A program made the translations under genes and the position numbers. A stretch of DNA of 64,000 nt, taken from NCBI GenBank assembly GCA_017483805.1, contig JAFUUL010000116.1, positions 34,765 through 98,764 on the forward strand. Direction: 5' to 3'. The notes beneath the pieces were generated by a model. That model saw only the letters and a list, made by a program, of their open reading frames with translations, had not been told where the DNA came from and searched no databases. Shown here one piece after another: positions 9,182 to 16,239 of the stretch (the stretch's first letter is position 1; each line of letters begins with the position of its first letter). The DNA comes from Prevotella sp. GTDB taxonomy: Bacteria > Bacteroidota > Bacteroidia > Bacteroidales > Bacteroidaceae.

Positions 9182-9223
9182 GAACGGTTCTCCTAATTCT
9201 AATGTGAATTAGGAGAACCGTTC
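9182..9223. repeat. Perfect 18-bp inverted repeat with a 6-nt loop
   Basis: GAACGGTTCTCCTAATTC (9182-9199) and its exact complement (9206-9223) enclose TAATGT. There is no T-tract on either side, so it is not a standard terminator. The first ten bases from 9181 (AGAACGGTTC) recur exactly as the left arm of the terminator at 11387. Confidence 0.9.
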
Positions 9224-9253
9224 CACAATATATTTGAATTTTTCTCTGAATCG

Positions 9254-9285
9254 CTTGGCGGTTTGGATTTTTTGTTTTACCTTTG
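9254..9285 (+). promoter_or_regulatory. Promoter of the candidate structured RNA
   Basis: CTTG at 9254-9257 and TACCTTTG at 9278-9285 are separated by 20 nt, the expected spacing for the Bacteroidetes primary sigma factor. The predicted start is near 9291. Confidence 0.6.
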
Positions 9286-9289
9286 CAAC

Positions 9290-9568
9290 GTCGCTTGTAA
9301 ACTCAGCAATGGGTGAGCATGTGATCTTATATATGAGAAAGACGTTTTCGAACGTCTGTCGTTGTAGAGCACGAACTTCGCAAATTCCAAACCTACAGCA
9401 GGCAGATGGCAACCGAAGCGTCTGCGAGGTACGTTCATATACCTATTTTTATATAGTTATGCGTACTGGCGTGGGCATTTCTGCGTTGTCTATCCTGTGT
9501 AGGTTGGGCAATGCGAAGGCCTGTGCTCTAGGGATGGACAGAAGAACAGAACACCTACGCCTTTTTTG
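9290..9568 (+). ncRNA. Candidate structured RNA or leader upstream of the BACON lipoprotein
   Basis: The stretch between the 9278 promoter and a T-tract at 9562-9567 is dense in pairings. There is a 6-bp stem with a TTCG tetraloop at 9341-9356 and GCAGA/TCTGC at 9402-9425. A longer hairpin pairs GTACG (9429) with CGTAC (9462) and has AT pairing inside. Finally GGCGTGGG (9468-9475) pairs with CCTACGCC (9554-9561) just before the T-tract. An open frame runs through 9234-9629 but starts inside the promoter region, has no family character and ends at nothing special. It may be an independent small RNA, or an attenuated leader of the gene at 9643. I could not match it to a named family. Confidence 0.45.
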
Positions 9569-9642
9569 TATCGTAAGTAGAATTCCATTATTAAATAGCC
9601 AATTCTGGGGTGTCGCATGGCTCAATTAAACGCTAAGAGAAA

Positions 9643-11370
9643 ATGAGAAGTATCCTACAGGGCAGACTTGTTGCTTTTCTACTGATGGTTATGCTTCCTG
9701 CATGCTTTATTGCATGTGGAGGAGATGACGATGATGATAATTCAATAATTACTCCTCCAGGTACGGGAGGTAACGGCAATGGCAACGGAAACACTGAACC
9801 AACTGACAAAGTGGATGATCCTGAAGGCACCATATCGCTGTCTATGCGCAATGCAAACAATGGTAAGACCTATTTGGATGATTTCGTCTACATTGACAAG
9901 GCTGACAACTTTACGAATGCCCACTTTGTTTCACTTGGTAAAATGAACGGACTGGGTAATGTAGCGAAAATTCCCGTTGCTGGGTGGGCTGAAACTGTAT
10001 CGGCCATTCCAGGTTGCGGTTATGTCATTTATCGGGCAAGCACTAATACTTACTATCGTCTTTTTGTGACGGAGTACACTGTCAATACCCTTAATGAAGT
10101 TATTGGTTCAGAGGTAAAATACCAGCGACCGTTTAAAGGTGTTGATGAAGAACTGAAACCGGATAATACTTCTGTCAGTTTTAGTCAGACGAACGAATAC
10201 GGAGACTTCACAGAGACCAAAACTGTGACAATGCTTAATCAGACTATCGTTCCTTATGAGGTAGCGTCATCAGCAAGTTGGTGCTCAGCCACACCATTTC
10301 TCAATGAACTCCGTATCCATGCGGGCCGTGCCACATCAACTGAGACAGAGGAGGCAACACTAACACTGACAACGCTTTACGGGAAGAAAAAAGAAATAAA
10401 GGTGACGCGTTTCATGAGCCCTTATGCAAAACCAGACAAAGAAAGTGTCAATATCGACTCTTATGGTACAGGGGGGGATTACGGTTTCCTAACAGGAGTT
10501 CGTTGTAACGTGAACTACTCCGAACTGACTCTTTCATCTAACGTCAATTGGCTGGAAGTGGCCATTGACTCCCCTTACGACAAATCATTCAGCATTATCT
10601 ACAAGTCAAAGGCAAACTACGGTTCACAGCGCTCAGGACGTATTGATATTAATACTAAGGCTGGCAAAACAATTGCTAGCATCAATGTCACGCAAGAGGC
10701 TGGCGACCCCAGTCACGTGTTTTCCCAGCAAAAGGTTGGATTCGACAAGAACGGAGGTGCAGTGACCATTACTTGTGGAATAGATGCTAATAGCGAGCAT
10801 GCCACAAGTTCTGCCTCATGGTGTACTTTCACGCAGAACGGCAACCAATTGACTATTCGGGCCAGTTCTACCACTTCAGACCGAAAGGCAACCATCAAGT
10901 TCGCCGAGTCTGGGCTCTCTCTAGAGGTGGTGCAGGCTAAGTATATGGTGGGTGACTCATATAGCGAGAATGGGGTCACGGGAACCGTCACTTATATAGG
11001 AGATGACGGCAAGCGGTTTATCAGCAAGTATGCGGGTAAAGCCCAATGGTCAACGGAAAACGTAAAGATTGGCTGTATTGATGAGGATGATGGTCGAAAC
11101 AACCTTGCTGTTGTGAAGAAGATTTCAAATTGGGAAAAAATATATCCAGCATTTGCATTATGCACAGCATTCGGCGATGGTTGGTATCTGCCATCATATA
11201 CTGAAGGTGGCTATATTTACTACTTCAATAGCGGTGGCAGAACATTGTATTTGCAGGACTACTATTTATGGACTTCATACGAGTATGATATAAATACGGC
11301 TGATGTCTCTGGCTTTGGTGGGGGTAATAAAACATCGACTTATCCAGTCTATGCCATCCATCAATTTTAA
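9643..11370 (+). CDS. Surface lipoprotein with BACON-like domains and a DUF1566-like C-terminus
   Basis: The 575-residue product starts with a lipoprotein signal ending in FIAC (Cys25). An Asp run and a Gly/Asn linker follow, a context that favours surface export in Bacteroidetes. Residues about 175-265, 266-360 and 362-445 look like three BACON-type beta-sandwich repeats; two contain SSASWC. The C-terminal 130 residues have FGDGWYLPSYTE and LWTSYEYD, resembling the DUF1566/FISUMP C-type-lectin-like fold. BACON domains are thought to bind carbohydrate or mucin; the ligand here is unknown. The gene is clearly richer in A+T than its neighbours, suggesting acquisition or rapid change. It has its own terminator at 11387. 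Confidence 0.75.
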   Translation: MRSILQGRLVAFLLMVMLPACFIACGGDDDDDNSIITPPGTGGNGNGNGNTEPTDKVDDPEGTISLSMRNANNGKTYLDDFVYIDKADNFTNAHFVSLGKMNGLGNVAKIPVAGWAETVSAIPGCGYVIYRASTNTYYRLFVTEYTVNTLNEVIGSEVKYQRPFKGVDEELKPDNTSVSFSQTNEYGDFTETKTVTMLNQTIVPYEVASSASWCSATPFLNELRIHAGRATSTETEEATLTLTTLYGKKKEIKVTRFMSPYAKPDKESVNIDSYGTGGDYGFLTGVRCNVNYSELTLSSNVNWLEVAIDSPYDKSFSIIYKSKANYGSQRSGRIDINTKAGKTIASINVTQEAGDPSHVFSQQKVGFDKNGGAVTITCGIDANSEHATSSASWCTFTQNGNQLTIRASSTTSDRKATIKFAESGLSLEVVQAKYMVGDSYSENGVTGTVTYIGDDGKRFISKYAGKAQWSTENVKIGCIDEDDGRNNLAVVKKISNWEKIYPAFALCTAFGDGWYLPSYTEGGYIYYFNSGGRTLYLQDYYLWTSYEYDINTADVSGFGGGNKTSTYPVYAIHQF

Positions 11371-11386
11371 GAAATAAAATAAATAC

Positions 11387-11437
11387 AGAACGGTTCACTT
11401 GATCCACTTCGGGACAAAGAGAGCCGTTCTTTTTTTA
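11387..11437 (+). terminator. Terminator of the BACON lipoprotein gene
   Basis: AGAACGGTTC (11387-11396) pairs with GAGCCGTTCT (11421-11430) with one G-U pair, followed by a run of eight T residues. The left arm repeats the ten bases at 9181-9190. Confidence 0.85.
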
Positions 11438-11860
11438 CCAAGGTTGAAGGAATGGACAATTGCTTAATCCACGTCTCATCGCGAAAAGACCCAATCCTCA
11501 CTAAACTGTGTGAAAGGTCGAGATAGATACAGGTGTTGCAGCGAGTGAGGTTGCCCTCTCTTAACCTCACAATATCATAGGCACGACCAAAAAGTGACGC
11601 AACTGGTGGAAAGGAGCGAAATGGAGAGAACTTTCGCAAGCCTTGTGTAGGACCTATCTATTTTTCCTCTCAAGGCTATGCATGTAGTTCCCTGAAAAAT
11701 GCGATGCTTTGTTCCGATATCATCTTCGAGTGCAAAGTATGGCAGGTTAGGCAGTAAGGTATGGCAGTTTATAGGGGTAAAGTCCTATCGGAACGAGCGC
11801 AAGATGCTATTCCTTGCACCCGAAGATGGCATCGGAACGACCCGAAAGTGACGGGGGCTG
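11438..11860. other. Gene-free stretch with GTTCCGATG-family repeats
   Basis: I see no convincing gene. A minus-strand frame over 11367-11639 overlaps the terminator and has no family features. The right half holds an imperfect 25-nt inverted repeat (listed separately) and a third copy, TATCGGAACGAGC, near 11786. Confidence 0.5.
11711..11838. repeat. Imperfect 25-nt inverted repeat, GTTCCGATG family
   Basis: The arm at 11711-11735 (GTTCCGATATCATCTTCGAG then TGCAA) matches the reverse complement of 11814-11838 with three mismatches. A partial copy, TATCGGAACGAGCGCAAGAT, lies between them. Related copies occur at 24839-24945. Confidence 0.7.
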
Positions 11861-11899
11861 GTTTGAAGGCTCCAAACTACCCGTTAGGAGCCTTCAAAC
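11861..11899. repeat. Perfect 13-bp hairpin at the 3' end of the MBL hydrolase gene
   Basis: GTTTGAAGGCTCC (11861-11873) and GGAGCCTTCAAAC (11887-11899) pair perfectly around 13 nt. It touches the stop codon of the leftward gene and may protect or end that transcript, although no T-tract follows on the minus strand. Confidence 0.7.
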
Positions 11900-12711
11900 T
11901 ATTCGGGGGCAGTCAACTCGAAGATGCCGGTGGGCATGGTGCGCTTGAGGACATCGAGTTGGAGGTCTTTGCCGACGACGATGCCGTAGGAACGGAGGAC
12001 GCTCTCGACGGTCTTGCGGGCTAACTCGGGGTGGTTGTTCTCCTCGGAGAGATGGCAGAGCCAGACGTGGCGCAGGTGCTCGCTCATGTGCTGGGCGATG
12101 GCCTCGCCGCAGAGGGTGTTGTTCAGGTGGCCGCTGCCGGAGACGATGCGGTTCTTCAGGTGCTGCGGATAGGGCCCGCTCATGAGCATCTCTACGTCGT
12201 GGTTGGCCTCGATGACGAGATAGTGGGCACGGCCGATGCGCTGGGCAATCTCTTCGGTGATGTGGCCCACGTCGGTGACGATGCAGAAGACGATGCCGTC
12301 GGCAATGATCTCGTAGCCCACGTTGTCGCTGCTGTCGTGGGGCACGGTGAAGGGGGTGACGGTGAAGGCACCCACCTGCAGCGTGACGCCGGGCTCCACG
12401 TAGCGACGCAGGTCGGCGCTGACCTTCTTGGCCACGCAGTAGTTGCGGTCGATGCCCTGATGGACGGTGCGCGTGGCAAAGACGGGCAGGTGCAGGTCGT
12501 TGCTGAGACTACCAACGGACTTGATGTGGTCGGCGTGGTCGTGGGTGATGAGGATGTGGTGGACGCGCGACAGGCTGAGGCCGTAGTCGCGGAAGTGCTT
12601 CTTCAGGCCGCGCACGCCCACGCCCGCATCGATGAGCAGGGCATCGTCGGCGGTGTCCAGATAATAGCAGTTACCACTACTGCCGCTTCCTATGGATATA
12701 AATCTGAGCAT
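11899..12711 (-). CDS. MBL-fold metallohydrolase, WalJ/YycJ-like
   Basis: The 270-residue product begins MLRFISIGSGSSGNCYYL, a start highly typical of the YycJ/WalJ/VicX group of metallo-beta-lactamase-fold proteins. The metal motif THDHADH is near residue 60, and later H and D ligands are in place. Relatives are implicated in DNA repair or cell-wall coordination, and some have exonuclease activity; the substrate here is not known. I chose ATG 12711 rather than an upstream TTG at 12726 because it gives the conserved N-terminus. It lies 39 nt downstream of the Omp85-family gene and is probably cotranscribed with it. Confidence 0.85.
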   Translation of the reverse strand: MLRFISIGSGSSGNCYYLDTADDALLIDAGVGVRGLKKHFRDYGLSLSRVHHILITHDHADHIKSVGSLSNDLHLPVFATRTVHQGIDRNYCVAKKVSADLRRYVEPGVTLQVGAFTVTPFTVPHDSSDNVGYEIIADGIVFCIVTDVGHITEEIAQRIGRAHYLVIEANHDVEMLMSGPYPQHLKNRIVSGSGHLNNTLCGEAIAQHMSEHLRHVWLCHLSEENNHPELARKTVESVLRSYGIVVGKDLQLDVLKRTMPTGIFELTAPE

Positions 12712-12721
12712 ATATTTACTT

Positions 12722-12751
12722 GTCAATTCTTAACTCTTAATTCTTAACTCC
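12722..12751. repeat. TTAAGAATTAAGAG spacer repeat between two leftward genes
   Basis: On the plus strand the spacer reads TTCTTAACTCTTAATTCTTA plus a short tail, the reverse complement of the unit found at 3213. It fills the gap between the Omp85-family gene and the MBL hydrolase gene. Confidence 0.7.
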
Positions 12752-14967
12752 TAGAACGGTAGGCCGACGGCAAAGTGGAAGGCATTGTCGCGGCTGAACT
12801 TGGGATGGAGGATGGGATAGTGCTCGTCGCCCTCTTCGAAGGCGGGATTGATGGCCTTCATGCCCAGGTCGAAACGCAGGATGAAATAGTCGAAGTTGAG
12901 CCTGAGGCCGAGGCCGTAGCCCACGGCCAGTTGGCTGGGCAGATCCTCGAAGCGGAACTGTCCGCCCGGCTGCTCGGCATACTCGCGGAGGGTCCAGATA
13001 TTGCCTGCGTCGATGAAGGCGGCTCCGCTGAATTTCCAGAAGAGGCGGGTGCGATACTCCACGTTGAGGTCGAGTTTCATGTCGCCCGTCTGGTTGATGA
13101 AGTTGATGCGGCCGTCGCGCTCCTTGTATTTGCCTGGTCCCAGCGAGCGCACGCTCCACCCGCGCACGCTGTTGGCGCCGCCGGAGAAGTAGCGCTTCTC
13201 GAAGGGCAGCACGCTGGAGTTGCCGTAGGGATAGGCGATGCCGAAGTCGAGGTGGAACACCAGTTGGTTGGCGGGATCTATCTGGAGCGTCTTGCTGATA
13301 TCGATGTCGCCCTTCACGTACTGGGCGAAGGCGATGTTGAACACGCGGTAGTAGCCGCGGTCGTTCTTCTCGGCGCCAAAGAGTTTCGAGCCCACCTGCA
13401 GCAGGTTGCCCGACGTCTCGACGTTGGTCTTCAGGGCCAGGTTGCCGCGGGTGAAGGAGTAGCCGAAGCCTATCTTGGTGATGAAGAGGTCTTCGTAGTT
13501 GTAGCGCAGGATGGCGTTGCGGGTATTGTCGTTGTCGAGATACTCGCGGCGGAAGGTGTCGGATATCCAGGGCATGAACACATAGTTCAGGTCGAGCAGA
13601 TCGAGTTGGTAGCGGCTGTTGCTGCCGGGGAAGTTCCACTTGTAGCGCCAGGCGGCAGAGAGGAGGCGGCGGTGGAACTCAGGACGGTCCTGCAGGTCGT
13701 AGAGCAGCGACAGTTCGCTGGTGGCGTTGACGCGGCGGCGCAGGGGCTGGCTGAAGAAGGGCGCAATGAGGCGCGGGAACTGCAGGCGCGTCTCGGCGCT
13801 GTACTCCACGAAGTCCTGATTGGAGTAGCCCTCCAATCCGCGGATGGCCTCGTAGGCACCACGCAGTTCGATGGAGAGCACTTCGCTGCCGCGGAAGAGG
13901 TTGCGGTTCTGATAGGTAAGCGACGCCGCGGCACCCAGGTCGCCGGCCGTGTTGGTGCCTTCCGGCTGGAAACTGATGGTCGACGGCTTGTTGGCCAGGA
14001 GCAGGATGTCGCAGTCGAGCGAATCGGCGTCGGGCACCTGCTGCATCAGTATGTTGGTGTACTTGACCGCCTGCAGCCGGCCGAAGTGGTTGTAGGTGTT
14101 CTGCAGGCCAGTGGAGCGATAGGGCTCGCCGCTGCTCAGGTGGGTGCACTCGTGCAGCACGTGGCGGCGCAGGTGGATGCGGTCGTCCTGCGGGTCGCCG
14201 CTGGCATAGCGGATGTGGCGCATCCAGTAGCGCGTGTGCAGCGTGTCGGGCTGGTCGCTGCGGTGCATCAGGCCCAGGTGGAGCGTCAGGTCGATGAGCC
14301 GCGAGGCGGCAGCCGTGTCGGCCTGATAGGTGATGTACTCCTTGTGGAAGCGGTAGTAGCCCTTGTCGGTCAGTATGCCGGTGATGCGCTTGCGCTCGGC
14401 ATCGAGGAGTGACACATCGAACTTCATGCCTTCCGACAGCAGGCTCCTGCTGCCGGCATCGGCCAGGATGCGGGCGATGCTGTCGTCGGCTATTTCCTGA
14501 CGGATGGAATGGATGAAGTAAGGCTCGCCGGGCTTCAGGCGATAGACGAGGTTGACCTTGCGTCCGCTGACCTGCCGCTCCATAGTGACCTGCGCATTGA
14601 GGAACCCCTCGTTGCGCAGTTCCTGTTGCAGGTCGACGCAGGTGACGGCGGCCTTGGCGCTGTCGAAGATGACCGGCGCCTCGCCCATAGAGCGCAGCGT
14701 GCGGTTGACCCAGCGGGTGGTGTCGCGGCCGGAGAGCGAATAGGTGGCCAGGGGCAGTTTGAACAGCGAGAACCAGCGGCGGTTGGGGTTCTGGCGCACG
14801 TAGTTGCGCAGCGTGGCCGTGTTCACATCGTCGTAGTCACCCTCGGTCTTCACCTTCACGCTGTTGAGCAGGTACTCGCCTTCGGGCACGTACTTAGTGG
14901 AGGAACAGGCGCTCAGCAGAGCGGCCAATCCCACCACAAAAAGGACGATATGGTGCACTTTTCGCAT
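12751..14967 (-). CDS. BamA/TamA-family outer membrane protein (Omp85) with lipoprotein signal
   Basis: The 738-residue product starts MRKVHHIVLFVVGLAALL with a lipobox LLSAC, so the N-terminus should be lipidated. This is unusual for classic BamA but common in the Bacteroidetes TamA-like subgroup. POTRA-like segments cover about residues 25-300 (for example LKPGEPYFIHSI). The C-terminal half is a predicted 16-stranded surface-antigen barrel with FSGGANSVRGW near residue 600, and it ends in the aromatic residue of GLPF. The role is likely insertion or transport of outer membrane proteins. ATG 14967 lies 9 nt from a -7 box. It is not the main bamA by context, which is inference. Confidence 0.87.
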   Translation of the reverse strand: MRKVHHIVLFVVGLAALLSACSSTKYVPEGEYLLNSVKVKTEGDYDDVNTATLRNYVRQNPNRRWFSLFKLPLATYSLSGRDTTRWVNRTLRSMGEAPVIFDSAKAAVTCVDLQQELRNEGFLNAQVTMERQVSGRKVNLVYRLKPGEPYFIHSIRQEIADDSIARILADAGSRSLLSEGMKFDVSLLDAERKRITGILTDKGYYRFHKEYITYQADTAAASRLIDLTLHLGLMHRSDQPDTLHTRYWMRHIRYASGDPQDDRIHLRRHVLHECTHLSSGEPYRSTGLQNTYNHFGRLQAVKYTNILMQQVPDADSLDCDILLLANKPSTISFQPEGTNTAGDLGAAASLTYQNRNLFRGSEVLSIELRGAYEAIRGLEGYSNQDFVEYSAETRLQFPRLIAPFFSQPLRRRVNATSELSLLYDLQDRPEFHRRLLSAAWRYKWNFPGSNSRYQLDLLDLNYVFMPWISDTFRREYLDNDNTRNAILRYNYEDLFITKIGFGYSFTRGNLALKTNVETSGNLLQVGSKLFGAEKNDRGYYRVFNIAFAQYVKGDIDISKTLQIDPANQLVFHLDFGIAYPYGNSSVLPFEKRYFSGGANSVRGWSVRSLGPGKYKERDGRINFINQTGDMKLDLNVEYRTRLFWKFSGAAFIDAGNIWTLREYAEQPGGQFRFEDLPSQLAVGYGLGLRLNFDYFILRFDLGMKAINPAFEEGDEHYPILHPKFSRDNAFHFAVGLPF

Positions 14968-14976
14968 AATCAGCCG

Positions 14977-14984
14977 CAAAGTTA
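14977..14984 (-). promoter_or_regulatory. -7 element of the Omp85-family gene
   Basis: The minus strand reads TAACTTTG, ending 9 nt before the ATG at 14967. The predicted transcript is essentially leaderless. Confidence 0.6.
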
Positions 14985-14997
14985 CAAAAAAAATCGC

Positions 14998-15005
14998 TAT
15001 CTTTG
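14998..15005 (+). promoter_or_regulatory. -7 element of the TrmH-family gene
   Basis: TATCTTTG ends 4 nt before the ATG at 15010, so the transcript should start at or next to the start codon. The whole divergent region between the two genes is only 42 nt. Confidence 0.65.
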
Positions 15006-15009
15006 CACC

Positions 15010-15723
15010 ATGATTAGCAAAAATCAAATAAAATATGTTCATCAACTTGAACTGAAGAAGTTCCGCAAGCGCGATGGCGTCTTCGTGGCCGAGGGCCCGA
15101 AAGTGGTGGGCGACCTGCTGCGTGCCGGCTTCGAGGCCGTGCAGTTGTATGCCACCGGCGAGTGGCCCGACGAGGGCCGGGAGGCGCAGGAAGTGAGCGA
15201 CGAGGAATTGCGCAAGATCAGTTTCCTGCAGCATCCGCAGCAGGTGCTGGCCGTATTCCGCATGAAGGAGAAGCCGGTGGCCGACTCCGACCTAGTGCTC
15301 GCTCTCGACGGCGTGCAGGACCCGGGCAACCTGGGCACCATCATCCGCATAGCCGACTGGTTCGGCATCACGACCATCTACTGTTCGGAGGATACGGCCG
15401 ACGCCTGGAATCCCAAGGTGGTGCAGGCAACGATGGGCAGCATTGCGCGCGTGAACATTATTTATACTGATCTGGAGGAGATGATCCGTCGGGCGCAGGT
15501 GCCCGTCTATGGAACGCTGCTCGACGGCGAGAACATCTACGCGCAACCGCTGAGCAGCAAGGGCATCATCGTGATGGGCAACGAGGGCAACGGCATATCG
15601 GCTCCCATCCGCTCGTTGATTACCAACCGCCTGCTGATACCCCAGTTCCACGAAGGCCCGGAGAGCCTGAACGTAGCCATTGCTACGGCCATCACGTGCT
15701 CGGAATTCAGAAGGCGAGGGTAA
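15010..15723 (+). CDS. TrmH/SpoU-family RNA 2'-O-methyltransferase
   Basis: The 237-residue SPOUT methyltransferase has the three knotted-fold motifs of the family: DGVQDPGNLGTIIRIADWFG near residue 100, IVMGNEGNGIS near 190 and IPQFHEGPESLNVAIA near 215. A short N-terminal substrate-binding domain (ISKNQIKYVHQLELKKFRKR) resembles those of rRNA methyltransferases such as RlmB or TsnR types. It would transfer a methyl group from SAM to a ribose of rRNA or tRNA; the site is not predictable. ATG 15010 sits right behind the -7 box. Its stop faces the stop of the GNAT gene across a 3-nt gap. Confidence 0.9.
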   Translation: MISKNQIKYVHQLELKKFRKRDGVFVAEGPKVVGDLLRAGFEAVQLYATGEWPDEGREAQEVSDEELRKISFLQHPQQVLAVFRMKEKPVADSDLVLALDGVQDPGNLGTIIRIADWFGITTIYCSEDTADAWNPKVVQATMGSIARVNIIYTDLEEMIRRAQVPVYGTLLDGENIYAQPLSSKGIIVMGNEGNGISAPIRSLITNRLLIPQFHEGPESLNVAIATAITCSEFRRRG

Positions 15724-15726
15724 TTC

Positions 15727-16239
15727 TTACAGAAGATAGTGCAGCAGGACGGCATCGTGGTAGGTGGTGCCGTCGAAGAGCCAGTCGGAGAGCGTGGCCG
15801 AAGGCTGATAGTCGAGCGTGCGGAACAGATGGAGGCACGCATGATTGTCGGCAGGTATGACGGCATAGACCTGATGCAGGTGGAGCGTCGACTTGGCGTA
15901 GGTGTGCAGAGCCAGCATGGCCGCATGCGCATAGCCCTTCTGCCGATGGTTAGCGGCAATGACAAGTCCCAGTTCGGCCCGCTGGTTCTTGGGGTCGAAG
16001 GATGTCAGGTCGACCATCCCAACGGTCTCGCCGGCCTCGTTGACAATCATCAGGCGCACTTGCTTGTCGGTGTAGATGTCGCCCGTCTGCTGACTGATGT
16101 AGTCGTGGAGCACGTAGCGCGAATAGGGCGCGTTGGTCATACCCAGATGCCACAGCGAGGCATCGTTCTCCATGCAGTAGAGCGTATCGAGGTCTTCGGG
16201 CTCCATAGCCCTCAGTCGGATGGTGGGTAGTGCTGTCAT
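15727..16239 (-). CDS. GNAT-family N-acetyltransferase (RimJ/RimL-like)
   Basis: The 170-residue product begins MTALPTIRLRAMEPEDLDTL and has the acetyl-CoA-binding core around residue 100 (GLVIAANHRQKGYAHAAMLA), with the Q/RxxGxG/A pattern. The opening resembles RimJ/RimL and spermidine acetyltransferases, which modify amino groups of proteins or small molecules; the substrate is unknown. ATG 16239 overlaps the end of the glycosyltransferase gene by 4 nt, so it is the last gene of a tightly packed leftward run starting at bamD. Confidence 0.85.
   Translation of the reverse strand: MTALPTIRLRAMEPEDLDTLYCMENDASLWHLGMTNAPYSRYVLHDYISQQTGDIYTDKQVRLMIVNEAGETVGMVDLTSFDPKNQRAELGLVIAANHRQKGYAHAAMLALHTYAKSTLHLHQVYAVIPADNHACLHLFRTLDYQPSATLSDWLFDGTTYHDAVLLHYLL

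Noticed and set aside
9234-9629. 131-codon open frame before the BACON lipoprotein
   Set aside because: It begins upstream of the -33/-7 promoter boxes it contains and runs through stem-forming sequence and a T-tract. Better explained as non-coding RNA.
11367-11639. 90-codon minus-strand frame after the BACON gene
   Set aside because: It runs across the terminator hairpin and shows no domain, signal or promoter.
10990-11700. Diversity-generating retroelement target in the C-terminal DUF1566-like domain
   Set aside because: The fold class fits, but I found no template repeat downstream and no reverse transcriptase in the window.
12775-14412. 545-codon plus-strand frame opposite the Omp85-family gene
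   Set aside because: Antisense shadow; the minus strand has the lipobox, barrel strands and C-terminal aromatic residue.
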